Positions 26,001-38,020 of a DNA stretch of 64,000 nt are shown piece by piece. This stretch comes from Eulemur rufifrons (Eukaryota; Chordata; Mammalia; Primates; Lemuridae). Location: contig NC_091009.1 in the NCBI RefSeq assembly GCF_041146395.1, positions 2,057,001-2,121,000 of the forward strand, written 5' to 3'. The notes under the pieces were generated by a model. That model made no database searches, was not told the origin of the DNA, and saw nothing but the letters and a program-made list of their open reading frames with translations. The translations under genes and the position numbers were made by a program. The first letter of the stretch is position 1; every line of letters begins with the position of its first letter.

Positions 26001-26762
26001 CCTACCCCTCACCCATAAGCCTAACCCACAACATAACACCTAACCCTGATCCTACTGCTCACCTTAACAGGTAAACCTCACCATAACCCTAACTTTAACC
26101 CCATATCTTAACGTTAATGCATGACACCCTGAGAACAAGCCCTATACCGTCATTATAACCCTACCTCCTAGCTATAACCGTAACACCTAATCCCTAATTC
26201 TGAAACGCCAACCCTAACCTTAACCCGACCAACAACACTAACACTAACGCTAACCCCTTACCCTAATCCTACGCCTAAAAGTAACCCTAACCGTTGATCC
26301 TTCGTCATAACCCCTAACCTTAACCCTAACCCTTAACCCTATTCCCAATCCTAACCATTAAACAGAACCCTAACTCTTAACCCTAACCCTAACCTTTACC
26401 CTAATGCCTAGAGATCTAACCCCAACACTGACCTACAGTTAACACTAACCCCAACCCCTAATGCTAACCTTAAACCTGAACCAAGCTCCTAACCCTTAAC
26501 CCTAACACTATCCCTAACCCCTAAGCCTAACCCCAAGTGTTAACCCTCTAACCCTCACCCTGAATCCTAACCCTATCCCTTAAACCTAACCCCTAACCCT
26601 AACGCTAACTCCAACCCTAAACCTTACCCTGGCCCCCTAACCCAGACTTAACATCTTACCCCTAACACTAACTCTAACCCTAACCACTAATCCCTAGCAC
26701 CTAACCCTGACTCAAAACCTAACCCCTAACACGAAAAACCCTAACCCCAACCCCAACCCTAA

Positions 26763-26960
26763 TTCTCACACTACTTCCATTCCCAGAGTGAAGCAAGCCT
26801 ACAATACAGCCATGCCATGTGTGAGATGAGGCTCCGCCTGAGTCCTGCATGTAGGTCCTGTCCCAAGGCCCAGGGAATGATGTTGTGCTTTCGTGGTGAC
26901 TCCGACCGCACCCCTCTCACCGTAGATTAACCAGGTCCAGTGCCCTTAAACTGACCGCTA
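26763..26960 (-). repeat. Island class C, left copy 1
   Basis: Landmarks are CTACTTCCATTCCCAGAGTG, CATGTGTGAGATGAGGCTCC, GAGTCCTGCATG and CACCGTAGATTAACCAGG. It shares the core order of class A (CATGCCATG, then TCCTGCATG, then a CCCAGGG/ATGAT segment), so the classes descend from one island. Confidence 0.83.
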
Positions 26961-27464
26961 AAGCTAAGCCCTACCACCAACGCTAACCCCTGACCCTGAA
27001 ACTAAGCCCCGAGCCTAAAGCCCAGCATTAACTCTAGAACCTTACCCTAAACCTAATCCCTAACCCTAATGCTAACCCCTAAACCCAACCCTAACCGTGA
27101 ACAGTAAACCTAACCCTAGCCCCTAACACAAACCATAGCACATAACTCTAACCCTAAATCTAACCCTAAGCCTAACCGTAAACCCTAACACTTAACCTTA
27201 ACCCTAAGCGTTAACTCTCACGCTAACCTTTAATCCTAACCCTAATCCTAATCTTCAACCCTAAACCTAACACTTAACCCTAAACGTCTACCAAACCCTA
27301 ACCCCTCATCTTAACCCTAACCGTAAACCTCAACCCTAAACCGAACTGTAATCGTTAAACCTAAGAATAACCTTTAACCCTAACCCTAATCCCTAACCCT
27401 AAGCCCTCACCCTAACACTAAACTTCATCCTTAACCCTAACCATAATCCTACCCCTAAATCTCA

Positions 27465-27672
27465 TTCTCAGACTTCTTGCTTTCTTAGAGTTTAGAAAGC
27501 CTGCAATCCTCCCATGCCATGCGTGAAAGGAGGCTCTACCACTGTGTCCTGCATGAAACCCACGGGCCCATACCCAGAGTATGATAGAGTGGGTTCCCGG
27601 GTACAATCCCAGCCCCCTAAACTCCCCCCGCCCGCCCAATGCAGACAGGGCCCGTGCGCTAAGCATAAACAA
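27465..27672 (-). repeat. Island class A, left copy 2
   Basis: Near-copy of the island at 23,931, with CCATGCGTGAAAGGAGG in place of CCATGAGTGAAAGGAGG. Belongs to left HOR unit 2. Confidence 0.85.
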
Positions 27673-29329
27673 TACCTCTAACAGATAACCCTAACCCTGA
27701 ACATAACACCCAACCCTGTTCCTATTTCTCCCCTTAACACGTAAACCTCACCGTGAGCCTAACTTTAACCTCTTATCCTAACGTTAATGCATAACCCATT
27801 CCCTGAGAACAACCCCTATCCCATAATTCTGACCCTATCTCCTAGTCATCACTGGAACACCTAATCCCTAACCCTAATTCTAAACTGCTAACCCTAACCG
27901 GAACCCTACCTACAACCCTAACACTGACAGTAACCCTTACTTCTAACCCCAACGCTATGCCTAACAAAAACCCTAACCCTTCACCCAAACCCCTAAGCCT
28001 TACGCTAACCCTTAACCCTAATCCTAATCCTAACCATTAAACCTAACCCTAGCTCTTAAAGCTAACCCTAAACCTTACCCTCACGACTAGACCTAACCCT
28101 GACACTAACCTAACACCTAACCCTAACCAGAACCCCTAAAGCTAACCCTGAAACCTATCCCTAACCCTAGCAGTAAACTTTAACCCTAAAACTAAGCCCA
28201 ACCCATATCCCTAATCCTATCCTTTTACCCTAAAACTAACCCCTAAACCTAACCCCTATACCTAACCCTAACTCTAACCCCAATCCTAATTCTAACCATA
28301 CCCCTTCATAAAACATGAACTCCTAACCTCTAACCCTAACACTAACCAAAAACCCTAATCGCTAATCCCTAACCCTAACGCTTAACCTTTAACCTAACCG
28401 TTAACCCTCACCCTAATTCTTAACACTAACCCTAACCTTCACCTTTAACTCTAAAACTAACCCTTAACCCTACCGTAAGGAAGACCCTTAATGCTAATGG
28501 GATCCCTTTTCCCTAACCCTAACACTACAGCTAAAAATAACCCTAACCTTTGATCCTTAAACCTAACCCCTAACACTTACTTTAACCCCAAACCCTAACC
28601 CTAATCCTAAGCATTAAACCTAAGCCTATCCCTTAATCTTAACCCTAGCCCTTACCCTAACGCCTAGTTCTAACCCTAAATCTAACCTCCCGCCTAATCC
28701 TAACCTTAAGCCCTAATGCTAACGCTAACCCTGAACCCTAATCCTACCCGTAACCCTTAACACTAACCCTATCCGTGAACCTTAACCCTGACCCTAACCA
28801 TTACCCGCACCCAAGCATTTAACCCTGACCCTACCCCTAATCCTTAATGATAACCCTAACACTAAACCCTAACCCTAAGCCCAACACTTAACCCTAATCC
28901 TATCCCTTAACCCTAACCCTAACCCTAACCCTAATGCTAACCCCTAAACGTAACCCTAACCGTCACCAGTAAACCTAACCCTAACCTATAACACAAACCA
29001 TAGCACATAACTCTAACCCTAAAACTAACCATAACCCTAACCCTAAACCCTAACTCTTAACCTTAACCCTAAGCGTTAACTCTCACGCTAACCTTTAATC
29101 CTAAACCTAATCCTAATCTTCAACCCTAAACCTAACACTTAACCCTAACCCTGTACCAAACCCTAACCCCTCGTCTTAACCCTAACCGTAAACCTCAACC
29201 CTAAACCAAAGTGTAACCGTTAAACCTAAGAGTAACCTTTAACCCTAACCCTAATCCCTAACCCTAAGCCCTCACCCTAACACTAAACTTCATCCTTAAC
29301 CCTAACCACAATCCTAAACCTAAATCTCA

Positions 29330-29530
29330 TTCTCAGACTTCTTGCTTTCTTAGAGTTTAGAAAGCCTGCAATCCTCCCATGCCATGCGTGAAAGGAGGCT
29401 CTACCACTGTGTCCTGCATGAAACCCACGGGCCCATACCCAGAGTATGATAGAGTGGGTTCCCAGCGACCATCACAGACACCTAACTTTGCCTCCTAGGG
29501 CATACAGGCCCGTGCCCTAAGCATAAACCC
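29330..29530 (-). repeat. Island A/B hybrid, left copy 2
   Basis: Class A through CATACCCAGAGTATGATAG, then class B from TTCCCAGCGACCATCACAG onward. The A-to-B switch is about 100 bp further into the island than in the hybrid at 25,801. Confidence 0.83.
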
Positions 29531-30289
29531 TACCCCTCACCCATAAGCCTAACCCACAACATAACACCTAACCCTGATCCTACTGCTCACCTTAACAGGT
29601 AAACCTCACCATAACCCTAACTTTAACCCCATATCTTAACGTTAATGCATGACACCCTGAGAACAAGCCCTATACCGTCATTATAACCCTACCTCCTAGC
29701 TATAACCGTAACACCTAATCCCTAATTCTGAAGCGCCAACCCTAACCTTAACCCGACCAACAACACTAACACTAACGCTAACCCCTTACCCTAACCCGAC
29801 GCCTAAAAGTAACCCTAACCGTTGATCCTTCGTCATAACCCCTAACCTTAACCCTAACCCTTAACCTATTCCCAATCCTAACCATTAAACAGAACCCTAA
29901 CTCTTAACCCTAACCCTAACCTTTACCCTAATGCCTAGAGTTCTAACCCCAACACTGACCTACAGTTAACACTAACCCCAACCCCTAATGCTAACCTTAA
30001 ACCTGAACCAAGCTCCTAACCCTTAACCCTAACACTATCCCTAACCCCTAAGCCTAACCCCAACTGTTAACCCTCTTACCCTCACCCTGAATCCTAACCC
30101 TATCCCTTAAACCTAACCCCTAACCGTAACGCTAACTCCAACCCTAAACCTTACCCTGGCCCCCTAACCCAGACTTAACACCTTACCCCTAACACTAACT
30201 CTAACCATAACCACTAATCCCTAGCACCTAACCCTGACTCGAAACCTAACCCCTAACACGAAAAACCCTAACCCCAACGCCAACCCTAA

Positions 30290-30485
30290 TTCTCACACTA
30301 CTTCCATTCCCAGAGTCAAGCAAGCCTACAATACAGCCATGCCATGTGTGAGATGAGGCTCCGCCTGAGTCCTGCATGGAGGTCCTGTCCCAAGGCCCAG
30401 GGAATGATGTTGTGCTTTCGTGGTGACTCCGACCACACCCCTCTCACCGTAGATTAACCAGGTCCTGTGCCCTTAAACTGACCGC
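30290..30485 (-). repeat. Island class C, left copy 2
   Basis: Near-copy of the island at 26,763. It has CAGAGTCAAGCAAGCC in place of CAGAGTGAAGCAAGCC, a difference shared with the copy at 33,817. Confidence 0.83.
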
Positions 30486-30991
30486 TAAAGCTAAGCCCTA
30501 CCACCAACGCTAACCCCTGACCCTGAAACTAAGCGCCGAGCCTACAGCCCAACATTAACTCTAGACCATTACCCTAAACCTAATCCCTAACCCTAATGCT
30601 AACCCCTAAACCCAACCCTAACCGTGAACAGTAAACCTAAACCTAACCCCTAACACAAACCATAGCACATAACTCTAACCCTAAATCTAACCCTAAGCCT
30701 AACCGAAAACCCTAACTCTTAACTTTAACACTAAGCGTTAACTCTCACGCTAACCTTTAATCCTAACCCTAATCCTAATCTTCAACCCTAAACCTAACAC
30801 TTAACCCTAAACGTCTACCAAACCCTTACACCTCATCTTAACCCTAACCGTAAACCTCAACCCTAAACCGAACTGTAACCGTTAAACCTAAGAGTAACCT
30901 TTAACCCTAACCCTAATCCCTAACCGTAAGCCCTCACCCTAACACTAAACTTCATCCTTAACCCTAACCATAATCCTAACCCTAAATCTAA

Positions 30992-31199
30992 TTCTCAGAC
31001 TTCTTGCTTTCTTAGAGTTTAGAAAGCCTGCAATCCTCCCATGCCATGCGTGAAAGGAGGCTCTACCACTGTGTCCTGCATGAAACCCACGGGCCCATAC
31101 CCAGAGTATGATAGAGTGGGTTCCCGGGTACAATCCCAGCCCCCTAAACTCCCCCCGCCCGCCCAATGCAGACAGGGCCCGTGCGCTAAGCATAAACAA
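30992..31199 (-). repeat. Island class A, left copy 3
   Basis: Near-copy of the island at 27,465, 3,527 bp downstream. Confidence 0.85.
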
Positions 31200-32856
31200 T
31201 ACCTTTAACAGATAACCCTAACCCTGAACATAACACCCAACCCTGTTCCTATTTCTCCCCTTAACACGTAAACCTCACCGTGAGCCTAACTTTAACCTCT
31301 TATCCTAACGTTAATGCATAACCCATTCCCTGAGAACAACCCCTATCCCATAATTCTGACCCTATCTCCTAGTCATCCCTGGAACACCTAATCCCTAACC
31401 CTAATTCTAAACCGCTAACCCTAACCGGAACCCTACCTACAACCCTAACACTGACAGTAACCCTTACTTCTAACCCCAACGCTATGCCTAACAAAAACCC
31501 TAACCCTTCACCCAAACCCCTAAGCCTTACGCTAACCCTTAACCCTAATCCTAATCCTAACCATTAAACCTAACCCTAGCTCTTAAAGCTAACCCTAAAC
31601 CTTACCCTCACGACTAGACCTAACCCTGACACTAACCTAACACCTAACCCTAACCAGAACCCCTAAAGCTAACCCTGAAACCTATCCCTAACCCTAGCAG
31701 TAAACTTTAACCCTAAAACTAAGCCCAACCCATATCCCTAATCCTATCCTTTTACCCTAAAACTAACCCCTAAACCTAACCCCTATACCTAACCCTAACT
31801 CTAACCCCAATCCTAATTCTAACCATACCCCTTCATAAAACACGAACTCCTAACCTCTAACCCTAACACTAACCAAAAACCCTAATCGCTAATCCCTAAC
31901 CCTAACGCTTAACCTTTAACCTAACCGTTAACCCTCACCCTAATTCTTAACACTAACCCTAACCTTCACCTTTAACTCTAAAACTAACCCTTAACCCTAC
32001 CGTAAGGAAGACCCTTAATGCTAATGGGATCCCTTTTCCCTAACCCTAACACTACAGCTAAAAATAACCCTAACCTTTGATCCTTAAACCTAACCCCTAA
32101 CACTTACTTTAACCCCAAACCCTAACCCTAATCCTAAGCATTAAACCTAAGCCTATCCCTTAATCTTAACCCTAGCCCTTACCCTAACGCCTAGTTCTAA
32201 CCCTAAATCTAACCTCCCGCCTAATCCTAACCTTAGGCCCTAATGCTAACGCTAACCCTGAACCCTAATCCTACCCGTAACCCTTAACACTAACCCTATC
32301 CGTGAACCTTAACCCTGACCCTAACCATTACCCGCACCCAAGCATTTAACCCTGACCCTACCCCTAATCCTTAATGATAACCCTAACACTAAACCCTAAC
32401 CCTAAGCCCAACACTTAACCCTAATCCTATCCCTTAACCCTAACCCTAACCCTAACCCTAATGCTAACCCCTAAACGTAACCCTAACCGTCACCAGTAAA
32501 CCTAACCCTAACCTATAACACAAACCATAGCACATAACTCTAACCCTAAAACTAACCATAACCCTAACCCTAAACCCTAACTCTTAACCTTAACCCTAAG
32601 CGTTAACTCTCACGCTAACCTTTAATCCTAAACCTAATCCTAATCTTCAACCCTAAACCTAACACTTAACCCTAACCCTGTACCAAACCCTAACCCCTCG
32701 TCTTAACCCTAACCGTAAACCTCAACCCTAAACCAAAGTGTAACCGTTAAACCTAAGAGTAACCTTTAACCCTAACCCTAATCCCTAACCCTAAGCCCTC
32801 ACCCTAACACTAAACTTCATCCTTAACCCTAACCACAATCCTAAACCTAAATCTCA

Positions 32857-33057
32857 TTCTCAGACTTCTTGCTTTCTTAGAGTTTAGAAAGCCTGCAATC
32901 CTCCCATGCCATGCGTGAAAGGAGGCTCTACCACTGTGTCCTGCATGAAACCCACGGGCCCATACCCAGAGTATGATAGAGTGGGTTCCCAGCGACCATC
33001 ACAGACACCTAACTTTGCCTCCTAGGGCATACAGGCCCGTGCCCTAAGCATAAACCC
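32857..33057 (-). repeat. Island A/B hybrid, left copy 3
   Basis: Near-copy of the hybrid at 29,330 with the same A-to-B switch point, so the hybrid arose before this unit was amplified. Confidence 0.83.
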
Positions 33058-33816
33058 TACCCCTCACCCATAAGCCTAACCCACAACATAACACCTAACC
33101 CTGATCCTACTGCTCACCTTAACAGGTAAACCTCACCATAACCCTAACTTTAACCCCATATCTTAACGTTAATGCATGACACCCTGAGAACAAGCCCTAT
33201 ACCGTCATTATAACCCTACCTCCTAGCTATAACCGTAACACCTAATCCCTAATTCTGAAGCGCCAACCCTAACCTTAACCCGACCAACAACACTAACACT
33301 AACGCTAACCCCTTACCCTAACCCTACGCCTAAAAGTAACCCTAACCGTTGATCCTTCGTCATAACCCCTAACCTTAACCCTAACCCTTAACCTATTCCC
33401 AATCCTAACCATTAAACAGAACCCTAACTCTTAACCCTAACCCTAACCTTTACCCTAATGCCTAGAGTTCTAACCCCAACACTGACCTACAGTTAACACT
33501 AACCCCAACCCCTAATGCTAACCTTAAACCTGAACCAAGCTCCTAACCCTTAACCCTAACACTATCCCTAACCCCTAAGCCTAACCCCAACTGTTAACCC
33601 TCTTACCCTCACCCTGAATCCTAACCCTATCCCTTAAACCTAACCCCTAACCGTAACGCTAACTCCAACCCTAAACCTTACCCTGGCCCCCTAACCCAGA
33701 CTTAACACCTTACCCCTAACACTAACTCTAACCCTAACCACTAATCCCTAGCACCTAACCCTGACTCGAAACCTAACCCCTAACACGAAAAACCCTAACC
33801 CCAACGCCAACCCTAA

Positions 33817-34011
33817 TTCTCACACTACTTCCATTCCCAGAGTCAAGCAAGCCTACAATACAGCCATGCCATGTGTGAGATGAGGCTCCGCCTGAGTCCT
33901 GCATGGAGGTCCTGTCCCAAGGCCCAGGGAATGATGTTGTGCTTTCGTGGTGACTCCGACCGCACCCCTCTCACCGTAGATTAACCAGGTCCTGTGCCCT
34001 TAAACTGACCG
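33817..34011 (-). repeat. Island class C, left copy 3
   Basis: Near-copy of the island at 30,290, 3,527 bp downstream. Mirror partner of the island at 59,861. Confidence 0.83.
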
Positions 34012-34518
34012 CTAAAGCTAAGCCCTACCACCAACGCTAACCCCTGACCCTGAAACTAAGCGCCGAGCCTACAGCCCAACATTAACTCTAGACCATTACC
34101 CTAAACCTAATCCCTAACCCTAATGCTAACCCCTAAACCCAACCCTAACCGTGAACAGTAAACCTAAACCTAACCCCTAACACAAACCATAGCACATAAC
34201 TCTAACCCTAAATCTAACCCTAAGCCTAACCGAAAACCCTAACTCTTAACTTTAACACTAAGCGTTAACTCTCACGCTAACCTTTAATCCTAACCCTAAT
34301 CCTAATCTTCAACCCTAAACCTAACACTTAACCCTAAACGTCTACCAAACCCTTACACCTCATCTTAACCCTAACCGTAAACCTCAACCCTAAACCGAAC
34401 TGTAACCGTTAAACCTAAGAGTAACCTTTAACCCTAACCCTAATCCCTAACCTTAAGCCCTCATCCTAACACTAAACTTCATCCTTAACCCTAACCATAA
34501 TGCTAACCCTAAATCTAA

Positions 34519-34726
34519 TTCTCAGACTTCTTGCTTTCTTAGAGTTTAGAAAGCCTGCCATCCTCCCATGCCATGCGTGAAAGGAGGCTCTACCACTGTG
34601 TCCTGCATGAAACCCACGGGCCCATACCCAGAGTATGATAGAGTGGGTTCCCGGGTACAATCCCAGCCCCCTAAACTCCCCCCGCCCGCCCAATGCAGAC
34701 AGGGCCCGTGCGCTAAGCATAAACAA
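34519..34726 (-). repeat. Island class A, left copy 4
   Basis: Near-copy of the island at 30,992. Mirror partner of the island at 59,113: GTCCTGCATG at 34,600 pairs with CATGCAGGAC ending at 59,236. Confidence 0.85.
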
Positions 34727-36289
34727 TACCTTTAACAGATAACCCTAACCCTGAACATAACACCCAACCCTGTTCCTATTTCTCCCCTTAACACGTAAAC
34801 CTCACCGTGAGCCTAACTTTAACCTCTTATCCTAACGTTAATGCATAACCCATTCCCTGAGAACAACCCCTATCCCATAATTCTAACCCTATCTCCTAGT
34901 CATCACTGGAACACCTAATCCCTAACCCTAATTCTAAACCGCTAACCCTAACCGGAACCCTACCTACAACCCTAACACTGACAGTAACCCTTACTTCTAA
35001 CCGCAACTCTATGCCTAACAAAAACCCTAACCCTTCACCCAAACCCCTAAGCCTTACGCTAACCCTTAACCCTAATCCTAATCCTAACCATTAAAGCTAA
35101 CCCTAGCTCTTAAAGCTAACCCTAAACCTTACCCTCACGACTAGACCTAAGCCTGACACTAACCTAACACCTAACCCTAACCAGAACCCCTAAAGCTAAC
35201 CCTGAACCCTATCCCTAACCCTAGCAGTAAACTTTAACCCTAAACCTAAGCCCAACCCATATCCCTAATCCTATCCTTTTACCCTAAAACTAACCCCTAA
35301 ACCTAACCCCTATACCTAACCCTAACTCTAACCCCAATCCTAATTCTAACCATACCCCTTCATAAAACACGAACTCCTAACCTCTAACCCTAACACTAAC
35401 CAAAAACCCTAATCGCTAATCCCTAACCCTAACGCTTAACCTTTACCCTAACCGTTAACCCTCACCCTAATTCTTAACACTGACCCTAACCTTAACCTTT
35501 AACTCTAAGCCTAACCCTTAACCCTACAGTAAGGAAGACCCTTAATGATAATGGGATCCCTTTTCCCTAACCCTAACACTACAGCTAAAAATAACCCTAA
35601 CCTTTGATCCTTAAACCTAACCCCTAACACTTACTTTAACCCCAAACCCTAACCCTAATCCTAAGCATTAAACCTAACCCTATCTCTTAACCCTAACCCT
35701 AGCCCTTACCCTAACGCTTAGATCTAACCCTAAATCTAACCTCCTGCCTAATCCTAACCTTAAGCCCTAATGCTAACTCTAACCCTGAACCCTAAACCTA
35801 CCCGTAACCCTTAACACTAACTCTATCCGTAAACCTTAACCCTGACCCTAACCATTAACCGCACCCAAGCATTTAACCCTGACCCTAACCCTAATCCTTA
35901 ATGATAACGCTAACACTAAACCCTAACCCTAAGCCCAACACTTAACCATAATACTATCCTTTAACCCTTAGCCTAACCCTAACCCCTAACGCTAAACCTA
36001 ACCCTAACCGCAACCCTAACCCTCAATCTTGAAACTTACCATTAACCCTGACACTAACCCTTAACCCTAACTCTACTCCTAATCCTTATCCATAAGGCTA
36101 ATACTTAAGCCTAACCCTGTGCCAAACGCTAAACCCAAACCTTAACCCTAACCCTGAATCTTAAACGTAAACCTAACTGTAACTGTTAAACCTAACACTA
36201 ACATTTAACCCTAACACCTAACCCTAAGACTCCACCCTAACACTAATCTTCATCCCTAAACATTACCAGAATCCTACCCCTAAATCTAA

Positions 36290-36498
36290 TTCTCAGACTT
36301 CTTGCTTTCTCAGAGTTTAGAAAGCCTACAATCCTCCCATGCCATGAGTTAAAGGGTGCTCTGCCACTGTGTCCTGCATGAAACCCAGGAATCCACACCC
36401 AGCGTTCAATAGAGTGTCTTCCCGGGGACAATCCTATCCCCCTAACCCCCGCCCGCCGCCCAGTGCAGACAGGGCCTGTACGCTAAGTATAAGCACTG
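36290..36498 (-). repeat. Island class A-prime (left)
   Basis: Variant of class A with TTTCTCAGAGTTTAG, CATGAGTTAAAGGGTGC, AAACCCAGGAATCCACACC and CTAAGTATAAGCACTGCC. Mirror partner of the islands at 57,296 and 61,388. Confidence 0.82.
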
Positions 36499-36819
36499 CC
36501 CCAACAGATAACCCTCACCCTGAACATAACACCTAACCATGATCCTATTCCTAAACGTAAACCATAAACCTCCCCGTAATGCTAACTTATCCCCTTAAAT
36601 TAACGTTAATGCATAACACCCTGAGAAGAAGCCCTATCCCATAATTCTAATCCTAAACCATAGTCATAACCATAACACCTCATCCCTATTTCTAAAATGA
36701 AAACCCTAACTTTCACCCTACCACAACCCTAACCCTAACCCTATCCCCTAACCCTAAGCCCTCACCTTATCACTAATCTTCATCCCTAAACCGTGCCGTA
36801 ATTTTAACCCTAAATCTAA

Positions 36820-37018
36820 TTCTCAGACTTCTTGTTTTCTCAGAGTTTTGAAAGCCTACAATCCTACTAAGCCATGCATGAAAGCCGGCTCTGCCACAGT
36901 GTCCGGCATGAAACCGAGAGGCCCATACACTGCGTGGGATAGAGTGTGTTCTCAGCGACCATCACAGACTCCTAACTTCGCCTCCTAGTGCATACAGGGC
37001 CCATGCCCTAAGCATAAA
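36820..37018 (-). repeat. Island class B (left)
   Basis: Carries GGCTCTGCCACAGTGTCC, CCATACACTGCGTGGGATAG, CATCACAGACTCCTAAC and GCCCTAAGCATAAACCCTAC. It has no counterpart at the mirror position of the right arm near 57,240. The closest right-arm copy is at 60,861. Confidence 0.82.
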
Positions 37019-37488
37019 CCCTACCCGTCACCCATAACCCTAACCCAGAACATAACACCTAACCCTGATCCTACTGCTCACCTCAACACGTAAACCTCAC
37101 CGTAACCCTAAGTTCAACCCCTTATCTTAACGTTAATGCATGACACCCTGAGAACAAGCCTATACCGTAATTCTAACCCTAACTCCTAGCCATAACCATA
37201 ACACCTAATCCCTAATTCTGAAACGCCAACCCTAACCTTAACCCTACCAACACTAACCCTAACCCTAACTCTTAACCATAACACTAACCTTTACCCTAAT
37301 GCCTAGAGATTTAACCCCAACACTGACCTACAGTTACACTAAACCTACCCTCTAATGCTAACCTTAAACCTGAACCATAAACCTAACCCTTAACCCTAAC
37401 CCTATCCCTAACCCCCTTACCCTAACTCTAACTGTTAACTCTCACCCTAACCCTCAACCCTGACCCTAACCTTAAACCTTAATCCTAA

Positions 37489-37622
37489 CCATGCGTGAGA
37501 TGAGCCTCTGCCTTTGTCCTGCATGACAGTTGAAGCCCAACACCCAGGGTACGATGAAGTGGGGACCCAGCCTTGCTCCACATCCACAATGCCCCGTACG
37601 TTAGACAGGGCCCGTACCCTAA
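37489..37622 (-). repeat. Island class D (left)
   Basis: Shorter island with CATGCGTGAGATGAGCC, TGTCCTGCATGACAG, CCCAGGGTACGATGAAG and ACAGGGCCCGTACCCTAAC. Related to class C and E by the GAGATGAG core. It pairs with 56,569-56,702 (coordinate sum 94,191), with several base differences. Confidence 0.82.
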
Positions 37623-37877
37623 CACACACCGTTAAACGTAAGCCCTAACCCTATCACTAAACCAAACCCTTAGTAAGCCCTGAATCTAACTCCTAACAGT
37701 AACCCTAATCCCTGACCCTTACTCTTGCCTCTCACCCTAAACCTAAACCCAACCACTAAACATAATCCTAATCTCTAACCCTAACAGTAATCCTAACCCT
37801 AATTCTAACCTAAAACCCTAACCCCTAAACCTAATCCTAGTCCCTAACACCTAACCTTACCCTAAACCCAATTCCAA

Positions 37878-38020
37878 TTCTCAGACTTTTGCAATTCAAA
37901 AACTTAAAAAAGCCTACAATCCACCAATGCCGTGTCTGAGATGAGGGTCCGCCCCTATGTCCTGCATGACAGGCAGGCGCCAATGCCCAGGGTACTATGG
38001 AGTGGGGTCCGGGGGTCTGG
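37878..38020 (-). repeat. Island class E and satellite boundary (left)
   Basis: The innermost island (TTTTGCAATTCAAAAAC, GCCGTGTCTGAGATGAG, TGTCCTGCATGACAGGC, CCCAGGGTACTATGGAG). It does not return to CCCTAA repeat: after GGGGTCCGGGGGTCTGG it runs straight into the first 93-bp satellite monomer at about 38,018. Its partner at 56,171-56,313 appears identical. Confidence 0.83.

Larger units (their letters stand above)
23931..27464 (-). repeat. Telomere-like HOR, left unit 1 (3,534 bp)
   Basis: Measured from the start of one class A island to the next. It contains islands A, A/B hybrid and C. The ~400 bp before the A island and before the A/B island are near-copies of each other (landmark CCATAGCACATAACTCTAAC at 23,593 and at 25,463), so the unit is itself partly duplicated internally. 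It differs from units 2 and 3 by scattered changes and 7 bp net length. Confidence 0.88.
27465..30991 (-). repeat. Telomere-like HOR, left unit 2 (3,527 bp)
   Basis: Same order of islands (A, A/B hybrid, C) and same degenerate CCCTAA pattern as unit 3, with very few differences seen by eye. This pair looks like the most recent amplification in the left block. Confidence 0.9.
30992..34518 (-). repeat. Telomere-like HOR, left unit 3 (3,527 bp)
   Basis: Near-copy of unit 2 at exactly 3,527 bp. It contains islands A, A/B hybrid and C. The next A island begins at 34,519. Confidence 0.9.
34519..37018 (-). repeat. Telomere-like HOR, left unit 4, variant form (A, A-prime, B)
   Basis: The unit starts like units 2 and 3, but after about 35,950 it diverges. 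In place of the single A/B hybrid island it carries two separate islands, A-prime at 36,290 and B at 36,820. This is the arrangement found in the right arm (B, A-prime, A, C in mirror order) and is probably the older form. Confidence 0.8.
23251..38017 (-). repeat. Left degenerate telomere-type block (CCCTAA on + strand) with islands
   Basis: Almost the whole stretch reads as imperfect CCCTAA units (CCCTAA, CTTAAC, CCTAAT, CACTAA, ACCTAA), equivalent to TTAGGG on the minus strand. Perfect runs are short: the longest I saw are about four units, near 25,373, 28,907 and 32,433. Variants are not random, because the same pattern of degenerate units recurs every 3,527 bp, so this is old telomere-type DNA amplified as long units rather than fresh telomerase product. 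Non-telomeric islands of ~130-210 bp interrupt it and are annotated separately. No gene is seen. Confidence 0.95.

Noticed and set aside
23884..34726. 84-codon minus-strand frame over each class A island, conserved in four copies
   Set aside because: Its C-terminal ~15 residues are translated degenerate TTAGGG repeat. A-prime copies keep only part of it, and conservation equals that of flanking non-coding HOR sequence. It merits a second look only if transcripts are found.
23251..38017. Active telomere end
   Set aside because: Perfect CCCTAA runs are only a few units long and degenerate patterns repeat every 3.5 kb. The block is flanked on both sides by other satellites, so it is interstitial.
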